64,000 bases of DNA, from positions 1 through 64,000 of the forward strand of contig JASCIV010000007.1 of the NCBI GenBank assembly GCA_030374735.1, given 5' to 3'. How positions within the stretch are numbered: the stretch's first letter is position 1; each line of letters begins with the position of its first letter. A model generated the notes under the pieces. That model was not told where the DNA came from, ran no database searches, and saw only the letters and a list, made by a program, of their open reading frames with translations. Of this stretch, positions 19,539 through 29,525 are shown in pieces. A program made the translations under genes and the position numbers. Source of the stretch: Gracilaria caudata (taxonomy: Eukaryota > Rhodophyta > Florideophyceae > Gracilariales > Gracilariaceae).

Positions 19539-22157
19539 ATGAACCCCAACGCCAGCGCCCCACCTCCGCGCACTGGTGCGCAGCCGCCGCCGGTGAACTC
19601 CTCTATTTTCCGTCCTTTTGCCACGTCGACACTGCTGTCTTCGCTGCAGTCTGCAGCCTCCTCCTCCTGTTCCGAATCTCCGTCGTTTCCGTCGCCCTAC
19701 AAGAAGCCTTCGTACAATGTGTCCAGTCATCAGTCCGACAGGTACAAACCGCTCTCCGTTTCAGAGCCCATCTCCGATACCCGTAAGCCCAGCCCTCCAA
19801 TTCTCAAGCCGCTCCCGTCGAAACCAGCGTCAAAGCTGCCCACCAAACACTCGCCCATCCCCAACGCCTCGCTTGTGCGCCCTTCTTCACAACGCACCAA
19901 CTCGCGCCTGCGACGCGCTCACGAGCGACTTCGCGCAATGTCTGAGGACGTGTTCGAGAGCGATCCCATGTCGCTCCCAGGCGTGTTTCGTGCCGACCTT
20001 GGTGATGACGACTCCTTCACCCCAGAGATTGTTTCGGGCCATCTCTTCAACGGGCCACGGGCTCACGATTCAAATTCGACCACCGTGTATACCAATCCGG
20101 ACTCGTTCCATTTCGATCATGTCGAGGAGATTCCGGTGCAGCAACCGGTGCATGTGAACAGACAAATTCACTTTACACATGACCTGGGTGATGACGATGA
20201 GTATTGTGGTCAACTCGAAGGTGATGCGTGTGCCCCGGAGTTCAGCCGTGACTTTTCGTCCGATGTTGCTCAGCCATCTGTTTCTCATGAGCCTGACCAC
20301 CGATTAGATGCCATTTTCGACGATTTAGATGATATTGGTGGCTGTCTAGCAGATACTGCTTCGGTCGGTGCGGACTTGACAAAGAAGCTTGCTCGCGCAA
20401 TGAACACCAAGATTGATTTAAGTGAACACAAGACTACCACTATGGCTAACGCCGCCCTATCGTCTCACCAACGGGCTGAAGATCGTCGGCGTGAAAAACA
20501 TGCAAAGGATAAGGTTGACAGAGCTACCGTCGAACAAGTGTTGGACCCTAAGACCAGGATGATTCTTTTCAAGCTTTTGAGTCGCAACAGACTTCGAACT
20601 CTTGAAGGCTGTGTATCCACTGGTAAGGAGGCTAATGTGTACTATGCCACTGCTGCATCCGATCCAAACGCACCCACCGATTATTCGGGGTCGCTCCCGC
20701 CCATTCCTGGCCTGCTTCCGCATGAGTTCTCGCCGGATGCGCCAGTGGCTGTCAAAGTGTTTAAGACATCTATCCTTCAATTCAAGGACCGCGAACGATA
20801 CGTATCTGGAGAGTTCCGCTTCCGTCGGACAGGCTATCAGCGCAGTTCCAATCGAAAGATGGTGCAGCAATGGGCTGAAAAGGAATTCCGTAATCAGATT
20901 CGCTTGCAAGAAGCAGGAATCATTGCTCCCATACCGTTGCTGCTGAAACCGCCCGTGCTGATAATGTCCTTCTTTGGCAGGGATGGATGGCCGGCCCCAC
21001 GTTTGAAGGATGCTTCATTGTCTCCTGCTAGATTGCGCAAGGTTTACTTCCGCGTGTGCATGATCATGCGTAGAATGTTCCGCGTTGCGCATTTGGTGCA
21101 TGGTGATCTCAGTGAGTACAACATGCTGTACTGGAAAGGGGAAGTGGTTGTCATTGATGTCAGCCAAAGTGTGGAAGATGATCATCCGATGGCTCTTGAC
21201 TTCCTTAGGAGGGACTGTGCCAATGTGAATGACTTCTTCCGTCGAAACGGTCTTACTTCTGTGTTGAGCGTTCGTGAATTGTTTGATTTCGTCACAGGAG
21301 AACATATCGGGGATATGAAACTAGAGGCGGAAAATGCGCTGGGTTACTTGATTGAATCTGCCGCTAATCGCGATTCGGAATCGATGTTACTGTTCAAACG
21401 TGATGACGAGGTCTTCATGAAATCCTATATCCCTCGCACGCTTCAAGAAGTAGAGCTACGGGAAGAACAGTTCCGAGGGAGAGAGTACGAGAACGTAGAT
21501 AACAGGTTGTTCTCCAAATTGACAGGCCTTACCATCACACAAAAGCGAGAAAGAGCTCCACCGCGTTTGATGGCCAAACCTTCGAGGAAAGGCAAAGGTA
21601 AACTCGGAGAAACACATGCTTCTCCGAATGAACCGAGTTTCTCATGGAACACGAATGAAGATGATAATACCGCACAGATAAGTTCTGCAAGTCTTGACGC
21701 GCCATGCGACGAACCGGCTACTCTTCGCATGCCGTCCACATCAGACAAGTCGGGAATACATATCTCGTCACCGTGTACATCGAACGGGAGCTCGCGACCG
21801 ACAGCGGATGATCCTGAGGCAAGGGCGGGAGCTCGGTCGAATCCATCTAGCGATGACCAGAGCATCACCATTGAAGCCCCGAACGCATATGATTTACCTC
21901 AAAGTTCTGCTGGAATGGTGCCAGACGACGAAGACGACACATTCCCTGTTGACGAAATTGAGAATAGCGGCTCGTCAAGCGCAGAATGGGTCCGTCCAAC
22001 TCCGCAAGAAACGCCTGACACCTTTATGGGGCTTTCAAGAAAGGAGTGGAAGAAACGTGTGAAGGCGGAGAATCGTGAAAGGAGAGAGCATAAGGTTCCC
22101 AAACATGTGAAGAAGAGAAAGGAAACATTGGCGAAACGAAGACGCCATCAGAAATAG
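19539..22157 (+). CDS. RIO1: Atypical protein kinase/ATPase RIO1
   Basis: RIO1 acts in the last cytoplasmic steps of 40S ribosomal subunit maturation, where its ATPase cycle releases late factors from pre-40S particles. The 872-residue protein has a disordered Ser/Pro-rich N-terminus to about 280. The RIO domain follows at about 330-640: nucleotide loop GCVSTGKEANVYY, lysine in VAVKVFKTS, catalytic HGDLSEYN at about 520, and metal-binding VVIDVSQSVEDDHP at about 535-548. A long acidic/Ser-rich tail ends in a strongly basic segment (KKRVKAENRERREHK...KKRKETLAKRRRHQK), typical for RIO1 and probably for rRNA or nuclear contacts. It is longer than yeast and human RIO1 (about 480-570), the excess being disordered ends. 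It converges on AK6, another 40S maturation factor. Confidence 0.96.
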   Translation: MNPNASAPPPRTGAQPPPVNSSIFRPFATSTLLSSLQSAASSSCSESPSFPSPYKKPSYNVSSHQSDRYKPLSVSEPISDTRKPSPPILKPLPSKPASKLPTKHSPIPNASLVRPSSQRTNSRLRRAHERLRAMSEDVFESDPMSLPGVFRADLGDDDSFTPEIVSGHLFNGPRAHDSNSTTVYTNPDSFHFDHVEEIPVQQPVHVNRQIHFTHDLGDDDEYCGQLEGDACAPEFSRDFSSDVAQPSVSHEPDHRLDAIFDDLDDIGGCLADTASVGADLTKKLARAMNTKIDLSEHKTTTMANAALSSHQRAEDRRREKHAKDKVDRATVEQVLDPKTRMILFKLLSRNRLRTLEGCVSTGKEANVYYATAASDPNAPTDYSGSLPPIPGLLPHEFSPDAPVAVKVFKTSILQFKDRERYVSGEFRFRRTGYQRSSNRKMVQQWAEKEFRNQIRLQEAGIIAPIPLLLKPPVLIMSFFGRDGWPAPRLKDASLSPARLRKVYFRVCMIMRRMFRVAHLVHGDLSEYNMLYWKGEVVVIDVSQSVEDDHPMALDFLRRDCANVNDFFRRNGLTSVLSVRELFDFVTGEHIGDMKLEAENALGYLIESAANRDSESMLLFKRDDEVFMKSYIPRTLQEVELREEQFRGREYENVDNRLFSKLTGLTITQKRERAPPRLMAKPSRKGKGKLGETHASPNEPSFSWNTNEDDNTAQISSASLDAPCDEPATLRMPSTSDKSGIHISSPCTSNGSSRPTADDPEARAGARSNPSSDDQSITIEAPNAYDLPQSSAGMVPDDEDDTFPVDEIENSGSSSAEWVRPTPQETPDTFMGLSRKEWKKRVKAENRERREHKVPKHVKKRKETLAKRRRHQK

Positions 22158-22312
22158 ACAGTTTGAGTAGTTCCTCGTAGTTGAGAAACATCCGCACTGA
22201 GAACCTGGAATATACTCGGCGTTCTCCAGCGAAGCGTGTTGTTTGAACAAGGTTTTGGGTATGAAGAGGTTTACTCCCAAGTCGCACTAACTTAGTACAA
22301 TTCCTCTCGCTC

Positions 22313-22666
22313 TTATCGAGTGAAGAACTAACAAGAGTTTCTTGCGGTTTCTTCAATAAGAGTTGCTCCTCCTGACCGCCACGTGCGTAAGAGGGTTTCA
22401 AGGCTCTTCATCGAGGGATACCACTGTCAAACGCGTCGACGTTGTCTGTTGTACTGCCACTTTGATACCGCTGCAAGATTGGTCTCCATTTATCGAGTGA
22501 AGAACTAACAAGAGTTTCTTGCGGTTTCTTCAATAAGAGTTGCTCCTCCTGACCGCCACGTGCGTAAGAGGGTTTCAAGGCTCTTCATCGAGGGATACCA
22601 CTGTCAAACGCGTCGACGTTGTCTGTTGTACTGCCACTTTGATACCGCTGCAAGATTGGTCTCCAT
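22313..22666. repeat. Perfect tandem duplication, 2 x 177 bp
   Basis: Copy 1 is 22313-22489 and copy 2 is 22490-22666. Reading both copies base by base I found no difference, so the event is very recent or the copies are being homogenised. Copy 2 contains the last 82 bases of the AK6 reading frame including its stop at 22585; copy 1 lies wholly downstream of that stop, in the 3' flank between AK6 and the convergent RIO1. The duplication therefore gives a second, unused AK6 C-terminus and a doubled 3' region without disturbing either protein. An assembly artefact is also possible. Confidence 0.95.
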
Positions 22667-23220
22667 GTCCGTTTCACCTCGTTAATGTTTCTAAATTTCT
22701 GTTCTTCGGTATCATTTCGTAGTTGTATCACGGGCACTCGAGGATACGATGAGACAGCCTCCTCTAGAACGACTTGCATGATCTCCGCTTGCATGTTTTC
22801 GTCAAGCTTTTGACGTGAATACCCACGTGCCTCAAGTCTGTCGTAGAGTGCTTCAGTACCTGCTCTTAAACAAACTACCATTTGTACCCATCTTTCAGGA
22901 TACCAATCACAACTGTGATGGTCCAGAATAATACCTCCGTTCGCCATCAGCGGTTCCAACTCGTCCAGCACAGCATCTTCATGCATGTAGAACGCTTCGT
23001 GAAGTGCGTCGTGGTCAGCAAGCAAATTCCTTTCTCGTGCAAAAGCCCCAACTTCAATGTGTCTCATTCCAAGCTCTTGTGCCAGTTCATGACTCAAAGT
23101 TGTCTTCCCTACTCCAGGAGTGCCTGTGACCACCATGTTCGGTCGAATTGGCCTCCATTCCCGTGACTCTTCCAATCCGGAAGCAGAGTCATCTGCTTTC
23201 TGTGACAGACCAGGACTCAT
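22585..23220 (-). CDS. AK6: Adenylate kinase isoenzyme 6 / Fap7
   Basis: A nuclear NMP kinase-fold ATPase needed for the final 18S rRNA cleavage in pre-40S particles (yeast Fap7, human AK6/hCINAP). The 211-residue protein (ATG complementary to 23218-23220; the longer frame starts only with GTG) has the P-loop GTPGVGKTT at about 33-41, then HIEVGAFARERNL, and the AK6-specific GGIILDHHSCDWYPERW. Its length is slightly above the usual about 170-200 because of leading and trailing extensions. The C-terminal residues from WRPILQRYQSG onward fall inside copy 2 of the 177-bp duplication, so the present tail may be a recent replacement. It converges on RIO1, a factor of the same maturation step. Confidence 0.95.
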   Translation of the reverse strand: MSPGLSQKADDSASGLEESREWRPIRPNMVVTGTPGVGKTTLSHELAQELGMRHIEVGAFARERNLLADHDALHEAFYMHEDAVLDELEPLMANGGIILDHHSCDWYPERWVQMVVCLRAGTEALYDRLEARGYSRQKLDENMQAEIMQVVLEEAVSSYPRVPVIQLRNDTEEQKFRNINEVKRTWRPILQRYQSGSTTDNVDAFDSGIPR

Positions 23221-24730
23221 GAAATACGGTTCGTCAGCAAGCTCTCGTTTCACCGAAAACTATCGAGCGAAGATTGGGGTCTCAGAGAGATCCCTTGTTG
23301 ACAACCAATTTTCAAATCAGCTGCCAACGTTTTTTGGCCTTCTTCAGAAGAGAGGGTTATCTATTAGTAGTAAAGCTCTCCAGCAGCTTCGCAATAAGTA
23401 GCGGACCACACTAAAGAAGAAGGAATCAGCTGCATTCGAGGGTTCAAAGATGCTTCACAAACTGGTTTGTTTGCATATCGTACAGTCTCCGTAGAAGAGT
23501 TTTCTACTTCAGTGGCGCTCCTGATACAGAAGTCCTAGGTGAAGTCCAAGCCAGTAGTCCAAAACATAGCATCATCATCAATGATGAGCCCATGATTAGA
23601 ATGTCGGAGGGACGGCGCCGAATGCTAATGTGCTATTGCCTAAAGATGTCACTCAGGTCCTAATACTGTTGAGCTAATGCCCAATGGGAAAGATACAGGT
23701 GGAATATGAACAGTTCTCATTGGCTGAACGTTGTCTAAGTGACAATTTGAGACAAAGTGGAATTTCGTCTTTTGTCATTCTCTCTATCATAATGATAGAC
23801 AGTGTCTAACTAGTGTCTAATAGACACTGTCTATCTTTGCATAGAGAGTGACAAAAGACGAAATTCCACGTTGTCTCAAATGTAACTTGCATTACAACGT
23901 GGTAAACGCTCTCTGACCAAGATAGTGTGCCTAACAGCAGGTCTTCAAGAAGACTTCCATTCATTTCTTATATGTACTTTTCGTCTTTAGTTCATCCCTG
24001 CAACGAAATTTGATTACAAATACATGGTGAAACACAGATAAAGGAACACCACCCGTATATAGAATCGAATAGTATTTCTGAGGGTTAAACTGCTGCTGAT
24101 GAAAGATACTACTTCGCTCTTGAAGGGAAGGGAACAGCTAAAATGTCAGCCATTGTCGCACCTTGACAGCAAATTTTAGGGTCATGGCCTCCGTTGGAGA
24201 TCCGTCTGCGTTCTCATTTCGCTCCGTTCGCAAAGGAGTGAATCGGAGACAGGCACACCACGTGAAGGCGAGATGCACGTGCCCAAATGATTGATGACGG
24301 CCTCTTTTGAGAGTTCTTCTGAGTGAGTATCAAACATCAGAGCATCACAGAAAACATGGATAAACCTGAAACCTTCGCTTTTGTACTCTAATGCCTTCAT
24401 GGGATGGGTCATTTGGGAGCAACAGTCCCTCGCACTCACTATGTGACAAGTTCATGAACAATTTTTGTTTTTCAACCGCCAGACGATCTTCTCGACCTTG
24501 GAAATGAGAAAGGTTGGGGGTTGTATGATTATTAATCAACGTAAATCTCGTTTGGAGGTTTAAGATAGCCCCACAGATGCATCAAATCCTTCTTCCATCT
24601 TGACGCTGCAAAAAAAAGCAGAAAGCAAGCTTTCAAGCTTTACAGATGCTTTGCTAGTTCTCGTTAGTAAGCAATGTTCATTCTTCGCACCAGTGTGAAT
24701 ACAAACTCTACGAGCCCCTAGCCTGTCTTT
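23221..24730. other. Intergenic region between AK6 and KEA antiporter
   Basis: About 1.5 kb. Its main feature is the 137-bp foldback repeat at 23745-23881, listed separately. Small frames at 24182-24539 on the minus strand lack recognisable features and are not called. The left part is the AK6 upstream region. Confidence 0.5.
23745..23881. repeat. Foldback inverted repeat, MITE-like
   Basis: Two arms of about 60 bp, starting TTTGAGACAA and ending with its complement TTGTCTCAAA, pair almost perfectly around a short central spacer near 23812-23820. The arms share GTGGAATTTCGTCTTTTGTCA and GATAGACAGTGTCTA; differences are confined to a few bases (for example CATAAT against GCAAA). No protein is encoded. 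I could not see a clear target-site duplication. A non-autonomous DNA transposon (MITE) or a long hairpin RNA source are the two simple readings. Confidence 0.85.
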
Positions 24731-26899
24731 TCACCTTTCTGTGGAAGACCCTATTCCGTTACCAACCACGTCATCGTTGCTTCGCGCTGTGGTTTGCTGC
24801 GCCATAGCAATGTGAGTAGAATTGTTCTTCCTCACAACTGCTTCTGCCCCTTCATCTGCCTCAGAATCGTACGCATCCCCAGGATTGCGCATATTTTGCT
24901 TGTACCATTCTTCATATTGCTCAAACGCCTCTTCCAGACCGCTGTCTCCCCTGACTTCTGCCTTAATTGCCCTTATATCTACTTTTGACGTATTGAAGCC
25001 TTCCAAGACACTTTGACCGAGTTGTAGACTAGTCTCGAAGGACTCTGGATACATAGCACGTGCTCCACGACTCAAGTACTCCTTTTGTTGCCGTACATTC
25101 TTCGCGCGCAAGTATACAGGCCGGTCAGGAAAACATGTTCTTATTGCACTGAGAGTGTCTTCAACTCCTTCATCGTTTGAAATCGTGATCACAAATGCAG
25201 ATGGTGTAGAAAGAGAGTTCGCCTCAAGGAATTCTGCAGGCCTGTTACTATCGCCATAAACGACAGGAAGGTTTGATTCCACGGCTTTTCTTACTCGGCT
25301 CACATCAATATCGACTGCAACCCAGGGAATAAACTTCCTAGACAGCATTCTGCCAACCACCCTTCCAACAGGTCCAAACCCACAGATAAGCACGAAATTG
25401 CTTTCTGGATTAGCGACATCCTGAATTGTAGCTTCTGTTGTGACTGTTCCCCCCGAAGATTCAACAACCTTGTCTATTTGACGCCCAAGCCAAATTCCAC
25501 TTTCATACAAGAAAGGCGTCAAAGACATTGATACAACAACTGTTGTTATCAAAAACGAGTTGACATCATCGGGCAGAAACCCGAGTTTGTTTGCAAGCGC
25601 GAATAAAACAAACGCAAATTCACCTCCTTGTCCGAGCAAAAGACCCACCCGCAAGGATTCTGCCAGGGACAGACCGAACGGGAGACCGATAAGGGTGCAT
25701 ACTGTGGTCTTCCAGAAAACCAACGACGCAATTAGAAAGCTGACTTGCATTGGTTCTGTGTAAAACAAGGAAATGTCGAGGGACATGCCAGTGGTTATGA
25801 AAAACAATCCGAGAAAGAGACCCCTGAATGGCTCCAAATCAATTTTAATCCTCGAGCGAAAAGAGGACTCCGCAAGGAGTACTCCCGCCAAGAATGAACC
25901 CATGGTCATAGAGAGACCTAATTCTTCAGTGAGCATAGCTGTTCCCAGTACAGTAAGAAGCACTGTTGCGGTGAATGCCTCAGAGCTGCGGCTCTCGGCA
26001 ACGATACGAAAAACTCTTTTCAAGAAAGTACCTCCAGCGAGCACAATAAAATTAAGAGTACCAAGAACCGAGACGACATGTTTTGCACCTTCTCGAATTG
26101 CATGAATCGCACCGTCACCGATATGTGACAAATCAAGGCGCGTCGTATTCTCTAGGAGTGGGACAAGAACTAACATTGGAACGACAGCAATATCTTGGAA
26201 CAGCAGAATACCGAACGTAGCAACCCCTGCCCGAGATTGTCGTTCTCCCTTTTCCGCAAGAATCTGTAAAATAAAAGCGCTGGATGAAAGGGATAACGCT
26301 GAGCCAACGGCTGCACTCTCAGCAACGGTACCGCCCATGGCATACGCTCCCAAACCTAATACGAGCGATGTCAGGATGACTTGAAATGCGCCCATGCCAA
26401 ATGCATACTTACGAAGTTTCCTAAGTCGGTCAATTGACAATTCCAAACCCATTTCGAAAAGAAGAAAAAGCACACCAAAGTCGGCGAGCGTTCTTATGTC
26501 TTCAACATCTTTTATAAGACGCGTACCGTGAGGTCCAAGTACGACGCCAGCTACCAAAAAGCCCAGAATTGGGGATAGTTTTAGCCGTCGGAATATGGGA
26601 ATTGTTATTGACGTGGCTGCAAGAAGCGCCAGGGCTTCATTTAAGCCACCCTGCACGGCGGAATCTATCCCAATAGCCGTCGGAAGTATTCGTGTCGAAG
26701 GCCTTGTTCTGGAAACGCGTTTCCTGCTACTAAGACGGTCGAAACGGTGTATGAAACAGCTTCTGTTCGCATACAGATGGCGAAGTGAGCGCGGTCTCTT
26801 GAGAGCGGATGAAGAGCCATATCTGGCGGTGTAAACAGTTTGAGGGGCGAGAACATATGCGGCGGAGGTGTTGGACGGAGAGCGCCTCGGAGTTTGCAT
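24731..26899 (-). CDS. KEA: Plastid KEA-type K+/H+ antiporter (CPA2 with TrkA-N domain)
   Basis: Exchanges K+ for H+ across a plastid membrane; plant KEA1/2 act in the envelope and KEA3 in the thylakoid, where it relaxes the proton gradient. The chosen ATG (complement of 26897-26899) gives 722 residues; the longer frame begins with GTG. An Arg/Ser-rich leader covers about 70 residues. The antiporter domain of about a dozen helices spans roughly 85-485, with PILGFLVAGVVLGPHG, LLFQDIAVVPML (the Q-D ion site) and GQGGEFAFVLFALANKLG. A RCK/TrkA-N nucleotide-binding domain follows at about 535-650 (FVLICGFGPVGRVVGRML, VAVDIDVSRV, VVYGDSNR). The tail of about 90 residues is acidic. Which KEA class it belongs to is not resolved. 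It is divergent from a short plastid-like membrane protein gene. Confidence 0.93.
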   Translation of the reverse strand: MQTPRRSPSNTSAAYVLAPQTVYTARYGSSSALKRPRSLRHLYANRSCFIHRFDRLSSRKRVSRTRPSTRILPTAIGIDSAVQGGLNEALALLAATSITIPIFRRLKLSPILGFLVAGVVLGPHGTRLIKDVEDIRTLADFGVLFLLFEMGLELSIDRLRKLRKYAFGMGAFQVILTSLVLGLGAYAMGGTVAESAAVGSALSLSSSAFILQILAEKGERQSRAGVATFGILLFQDIAVVPMLVLVPLLENTTRLDLSHIGDGAIHAIREGAKHVVSVLGTLNFIVLAGGTFLKRVFRIVAESRSSEAFTATVLLTVLGTAMLTEELGLSMTMGSFLAGVLLAESSFRSRIKIDLEPFRGLFLGLFFITTGMSLDISLFYTEPMQVSFLIASLVFWKTTVCTLIGLPFGLSLAESLRVGLLLGQGGEFAFVLFALANKLGFLPDDVNSFLITTVVVSMSLTPFLYESGIWLGRQIDKVVESSGGTVTTEATIQDVANPESNFVLICGFGPVGRVVGRMLSRKFIPWVAVDIDVSRVRKAVESNLPVVYGDSNRPAEFLEANSLSTPSAFVITISNDEGVEDTLSAIRTCFPDRPVYLRAKNVRQQKEYLSRGARAMYPESFETSLQLGQSVLEGFNTSKVDIRAIKAEVRGDSGLEEAFEQYEEWYKQNMRNPGDAYDSEADEGAEAVVRKNNSTHIAMAQQTTARSNDDVVGNGIGSSTER

Positions 26900-27575
26900 T
26901 GCTCCGGCCTGTACCTGTGAGAAGAAACGCACGAGATGTAACACGCGTGGGGGGCAGTCTCAATTGCCCCCGTTAAGAGTTAATCTGCGAAGTTATTGCA
27001 GTCACGAAGGAAAGGAGTCACGTTCCGCAACCACAGTAGACGGTGAAGGAAAATGCAGCCGCAGCAGACGTCACTGGCGTAGAGCACAGATGGGGCGGCG
27101 GCGGGAATGAGGTTGGTGGCCCATAGTCATGCGCAACGACGATGCTCTCAGCGCCGTGGTGGCGCTGTGCCCCCGTGTCTGGTGGTGAACGCGTGAACGT
27201 GCCTGTTGAGCAGCTGTTGTGCTAGACAGCGCGGTGCACGTGCCGCGGTGCCATGCAAATCAGCTTGGAAACGTGGGCAGTTGGCATTGGCACAGCTGCG
27301 AAAATCTCCCCCGCAGCTGCCAATCACAACTGCGACTTCTCGACGATTCCCTTCAAATCTGCCCCTGCAGCCCATGTGCCCTTCCTCCTCGCGCTCAGCT
27401 GCGCACGAAGCGGGGTTGAGAGTGTTACCAGACTAGCCCCTCTTCCCGTGATTTGCTTCGCACTTCTACGCAGCCGAAGCCTTGCTCAAGAGCAAGCTCT
27501 GTTCGGGGGTACCCTTGGTACATCTGCACTCTTCAGCAGGGCAGCTCTACTCAACCATCACGCGAAACGGACAGA
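26900..27575. promoter_or_regulatory. Shared upstream region of KEA and the 198-residue protein
   Basis: A 676-bp divergent spacer with no supported gene. GC-rich around 27050-27260. Both flanking proteins carry plastid-like leaders, so co-regulation by light or plastid signals is plausible but not shown. Confidence 0.35.
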
Positions 27576-28172
27576 ATGAAGTCACCAGCATTTCAGGTCT
27601 CGACCCCTTTTGTTTCGTCTCGCCATCCGCCCCAGTTTTCGCCGTCGACCTCGTCAGGATCCCTTCGCGCAGGTACTATTTTCAGAAACGCGCGCCCACA
27701 AGCATGTCTTCCTTCGAATAATAACGACGATAAAACCGATACACAGTCACGGCAAACGCATGTCCCTAAATCCACAGCTTCCCAGTGGAGTCTTAGCCAA
27801 ACTAACAAGAAGATCATTGCTGAGGCCGAAGCAACATTTGAAGAGATGGACACCATGGCTGAGCAATGGATCGGTACCAACGTTTCACGCTGGGAATGGT
27901 ACGAGGGTTTAAAAGCTCGTCGTCAAAAGATGATGCTTGACTCGAAGAAGACGGATGAAGAAATGGACGAAAGTTATGAACGTCTCCAAAAAACGTTTAT
28001 GGAGTTTGACGCTGTGTTCGGAACTAAACTGCTGGACGATGAGACACGAATATCTCCCACTGGTTGGGGTCTCATCTTCGTCACCATGCTTTTGTACGTA
28101 TTTATTGGATATGCCGCTATAGAATTTCTTGTCAGGATGTTCACCGAAATATTTCCAAACACGTGGTACTGA
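27576..28172 (+). CDS. Unknown plastid-type protein with one C-terminal membrane helix
   Basis: I do not recognise this 198-residue protein. The ATG at 27576 starts MKSPAFQVSTPF, a Ser/Pro/Arg-rich leader with an early Phe, as is common in red algal plastid transit peptides. Residues about 75-150 are charged and probably helical (KKIIAEAEATFEEMDTM, KKTDEEMDESYERLQKTF), including the tryptophan-rich WIGTNVSRWEWYEGL. A single hydrophobic helix (WGLIFVTMLLYVFIGYAAI) lies at about 164-182, close to the C-terminus, giving a tail-anchored layout after the leader is removed. An upstream extension of the frame uses TTG and is ignored. It shares its upstream region with the KEA antiporter gene. Function unknown; a thylakoid or envelope protein is an inference. 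Confidence 0.72.
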   Translation: MKSPAFQVSTPFVSSRHPPQFSPSTSSGSLRAGTIFRNARPQACLPSNNNDDKTDTQSRQTHVPKSTASQWSLSQTNKKIIAEAEATFEEMDTMAEQWIGTNVSRWEWYEGLKARRQKMMLDSKKTDEEMDESYERLQKTFMEFDAVFGTKLLDDETRISPTGWGLIFVTMLLYVFIGYAAIEFLVRMFTEIFPNTWY

Positions 28173-29525
28173 CGTGCTAAATGTCCCAGTAGCGACAAAT
28201 GTTGTGGAGCACATCACGTCGCTAGGATATCGTGTATGGAATGCGGGTTATGAAATTGTTCCTATGACCCGAAGAATGCAATTGAAATGTTATCACTGCA
28301 GAAAACCAAACAATATTGATACCGTAGTGTTTCATTATTTCATGATGAAATCGATACGTTTCTCAGGGGGAGGAAGACAAAACTGTATAGAATTATCACT
28401 GTCACTCAAGTCACGTCGTAAGGTGTCCAATCCCGACAACAACTCCATTGTGAGGATACACTGCGCTCTCAGAACGCGTACGCACAAAGACCACTTGTCT
28501 TGTACAAGAATTCGTGATTCACTAAGCTCCTTGTTGTGCTAATTGGGGAAGGCAAGATTTCCGTTGTGTGTCACACAAACGTTTTCGAAAGCATTAAAAC
28601 CAACACATGATGAGTGTTCGGGTGTTACCAGAACCTTGTTTCAAGGTAACGTTGTACATGTAATTATGTACTTTAAATAGTGTCGGGTATCCATGTGGAG
28701 ATCAGCTTTCCGTTACTTTGTCCTGTCGAAGAAAAGCTGATCGCTTCTTGTGTGTTCCATGATGCGGAAAGAGTGAGCGACATCAGACACGAAGTCTATC
28801 TTCAGGTATTAAGACAGTCTTTCAAGACAAAAATGACCCGTGCAAAAATTGCCTGTGTCAGTGAAATTTCTGAACTGCAGAATCTGTAGGAGGATATATG
28901 CATCCTTTTCTGCTGTCACATCTTTCTACATTCCCAGATGATTAATTAAGATATCTCCACAACGTTCCGAATGGGTTTGATCCAGCTTGGGGGCCCCAAG
29001 TTGGGGCGAAGAGTCTCCGAAAACGCTTAGGAAGCGCATACGGAATAACTATACGCCGAGGTGTCTTGATCCCGAGGTGAACATGCTGCATCATCATGAT
29101 GTCCCTTTGGCACCAGTGTTGGCCCGATTCAGGTCCATCCACTGAATACGTGGCGCGCGCCGTATCCTATGCTCTCCACGGATGACGATTGGTTTGATTT
29201 TGCAGGGTTGCCGAGATCGAAACCAAACCTGGGCTCATGCAGATACAACGCTTCATGTATCGTAGGCACAGGGAGAACGCTACTCAACTCCGAGCGCTCA
29301 CCAACGCTGTCGAAGTAGGATTTGAGGGTATCCCTGCAGCCTTAATTTCTTATGAGCCCGCCTGTAGCTGAGTTCTCCCTCGCTGGTTCACCTCTCAAGT
29401 ACTTGTGCCGTCAATTGTTTCACCTTCCTTCCCAGCTGAGAAAGTAACCTGCGCCGGTAAACGAATTGCTTCCGTTGCAACTTAAGAAGTCAGAGGCAAA
29501 CACGTGTTTTGAGGAGGTCAAGACG
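28173..29525. other. Intergenic region upstream of CYP38
   Basis: About 1.35 kb. A frame at 28680-28889 reads like protein in its second half but has no ATG and no workable splice partner. One exact ATCATCATGAT lies at 29090-29100, 426 bp before the CYP38 ATG. Nothing else is supported. Confidence 0.45.

Noticed and set aside
28680..28889. Protein-like frame with no ATG
   Set aside because: I tried joining it to MMSVRVLPEPCFK upstream, but the implied 35-nt intron is too short and the phase fails.
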